Of a stretch of DNA of 6,767 bases, positions 6,582 through 6,767 are shown piece after piece. Under the pieces are notes generated by a model. The model made no database searches, was not told the origin of the DNA, and saw only the letters and a list, made by a program, of their open reading frames with translations. The DNA comes from CAZXPG01 sp964643145 (GTDB lineage: Bacteria; Pseudomonadota; Alphaproteobacteria; Rickettsiales; Arcanibacteraceae), in contig CAZXPG010000072.1 of assembly GCA_964643145.1 (NCBI GenBank), positions 1 to 6,767 of the forward strand, read 5' to 3'. Within the stretch, counting starts at the first letter, position 1. Every line of letters starts with the position of its first letter. A program made the translations under genes and the position numbers.

Positions 6582-6623
6582 CTGCTCACAGTTCAAGAAT
6601 TGGTTAGGTTGCAATGTGAGCAG
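6582..6623 (-). promoter_or_regulatory. Hairpin that would mask the glyQ translation start region
   Basis: CTGCTCACA (6582-6590) and TGTGAGCAG (6615-6623) are a perfect 9-bp inverted repeat with a 24-nt loop. In the minus-strand mRNA the 3' arm is UGUGAGCAG and ends 3 nt before the glyQ AUG, so the only purine-rich candidate for ribosome binding would be paired. This would be a plausible translational control element. The dyad is certain; its role is inferred. Confidence 0.5.
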
Positions 6624-6632
6624 ACTATGCTC

Positions 6633-6665
6633 CAATGCAAGCAACGCTGCATAAAGCAGGCATTG
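6633..6665 (-). other. Small bulged stem in the glyQ leader
   Basis: CAATGC (6633-6638) pairs with GCATTG (6660-6665), and the adjoining CTGC (6647-6650) pairs with GCAG (6656-6659) around a 5-nt loop, leaving an 8-nt bulge on one side. This is a weaker fold than its neighbours and may be chance, but it adds to an unusually structured leader. Confidence 0.3.
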
Positions 6666-6671
6666 CGCGGC

Positions 6672-6709
6672 ATTTCTGCGTTCCCTGCAGAATGCAGGAA
6701 CGCAAAAAT
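6672..6709. repeat. Long palindrome upstream of glyQ
   Basis: TGCGTTCCCTGCA (6677-6689) pairs with TGCAGGAACGCA (6693-6704) with a single bulged C and a GAA triloop. After one mismatch the pairing continues with ATTT (6672-6675) and AAAT (6706-6709). Neither orientation has a T-tract after the stem, so it is not a typical terminator. It resembles the palindromic intergenic elements (REP-like) spread through many proteobacterial genomes; copy number cannot be judged from one window. Confidence 0.7.
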
Positions 6710-6719
6710 AAGGTAACCT

Positions 6720-6751
6720 CAGTTTTGGATAAGCACGGCTTTCCAAAACTG
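6720..6751. repeat. Second long palindrome upstream of glyQ
   Basis: CAGTTTTGGA (6720-6729) pairs with TCCAAAACTG (6742-6751). Inside it, AAGC (6731-6734) pairs with GCTT (6738-6741) around an ACG triloop, with only T6730 bulged: 14 base pairs in all. It lies 10 nt from the previous palindrome. No T-tract follows on either strand. It may be the terminator-like end of a neighbouring unit outside the window, a REP-like element, or part of the glyQ leader. Confidence 0.65.
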
Positions 6752-6767
6752 GCATGATATTGAAAAA

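Noticed and set aside
6579..6767. Glycine riboswitch or T-box upstream of glyQ
   Set aside because: I see neither the conserved glycine-aptamer core nor the T-box sequence, and no terminator/antiterminator pair with a T-tract.
6579..6767. Sigma-70 promoter for the glyQ operon
   Set aside because: TTG-starting hexamers occur on the minus strand, but none has an acceptable -10 at 16-18 bp. The promoter may lie outside the window or be too divergent to call.
1..6767. tRNA genes, insertion sequences, phage or defence genes
   Set aside because: No cloverleaf-like tRNA sequence, transposase, integrase, nuclease or toxin-antitoxin pair is visible; the coding content is four housekeeping genes and one DUF2795 gene.

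Overview
The window looks like a chromosomal housekeeping segment from an alphaproteobacterium. The evidence is the separate alpha and beta glycyl-tRNA synthetase subunits, the glyS-ppdK adjacency typical of Alphaproteobacteria, the protein sequences themselves and a middling GC content. An exact order cannot be fixed from sequence alone; the GlyQ sequence and the G-rich palindromic intergenic repeats are compatible with Rickettsiales, Holosporales or Micavibrio-like lineages, which is an inference. Every convincing gene lies on the minus strand, so transcription runs from high to low coordinates.

In transcription order the layout is as follows. A structured leader of about 190 nt (6579-6767) holds three strong dyads. 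It is followed by glyQ (glycyl-tRNA synthetase alpha, 5718-6578), panD (aspartate 1-decarboxylase, 5323-5703), glyS (glycyl-tRNA synthetase beta, 3244-5301) and ppdK (pyruvate, phosphate dikinase, 545-3244). The four genes are packed with gaps of 14 nt, 21 nt and a one-base TAATG overlap, so they very probably form one operon. A 12-bp perfect hairpin (502-538) follows ppdK. Next comes a small DUF2795 gene (218-430) with the only textbook Shine-Dalgarno sequence in the window. It ends at a Rho-independent terminator (174-202), beyond which lies a G-rich tandem array of 31-32 bp units (1-158) that probably continues past the window edge.

Functionally, GlyQ and GlyS assemble into the alpha2beta2 glycyl-tRNA synthetase. 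PanD makes beta-alanine for pantothenate and coenzyme A. PpdK interconverts pyruvate and phosphoenolpyruvate. The catalytic residues I could place in PanD and PpdK are intact, and the family-conserved blocks of GlyQ and GlyS are present; no gene shows a frameshift or truncation.

I do not see an undescribed multi-gene system here. The points most worth checking are: panD lodged between the two subunits of one synthetase and bracketed by an 8-bp direct repeat; a glyQ leader in which a hairpin would mask the start region and a 26-codon upstream frame runs through that hairpin; the palindromic elements at the operon head; and the tandem array whose units look like decayed copies of the adjacent terminator hairpin, with a strong G-quadruplex motif beside it.
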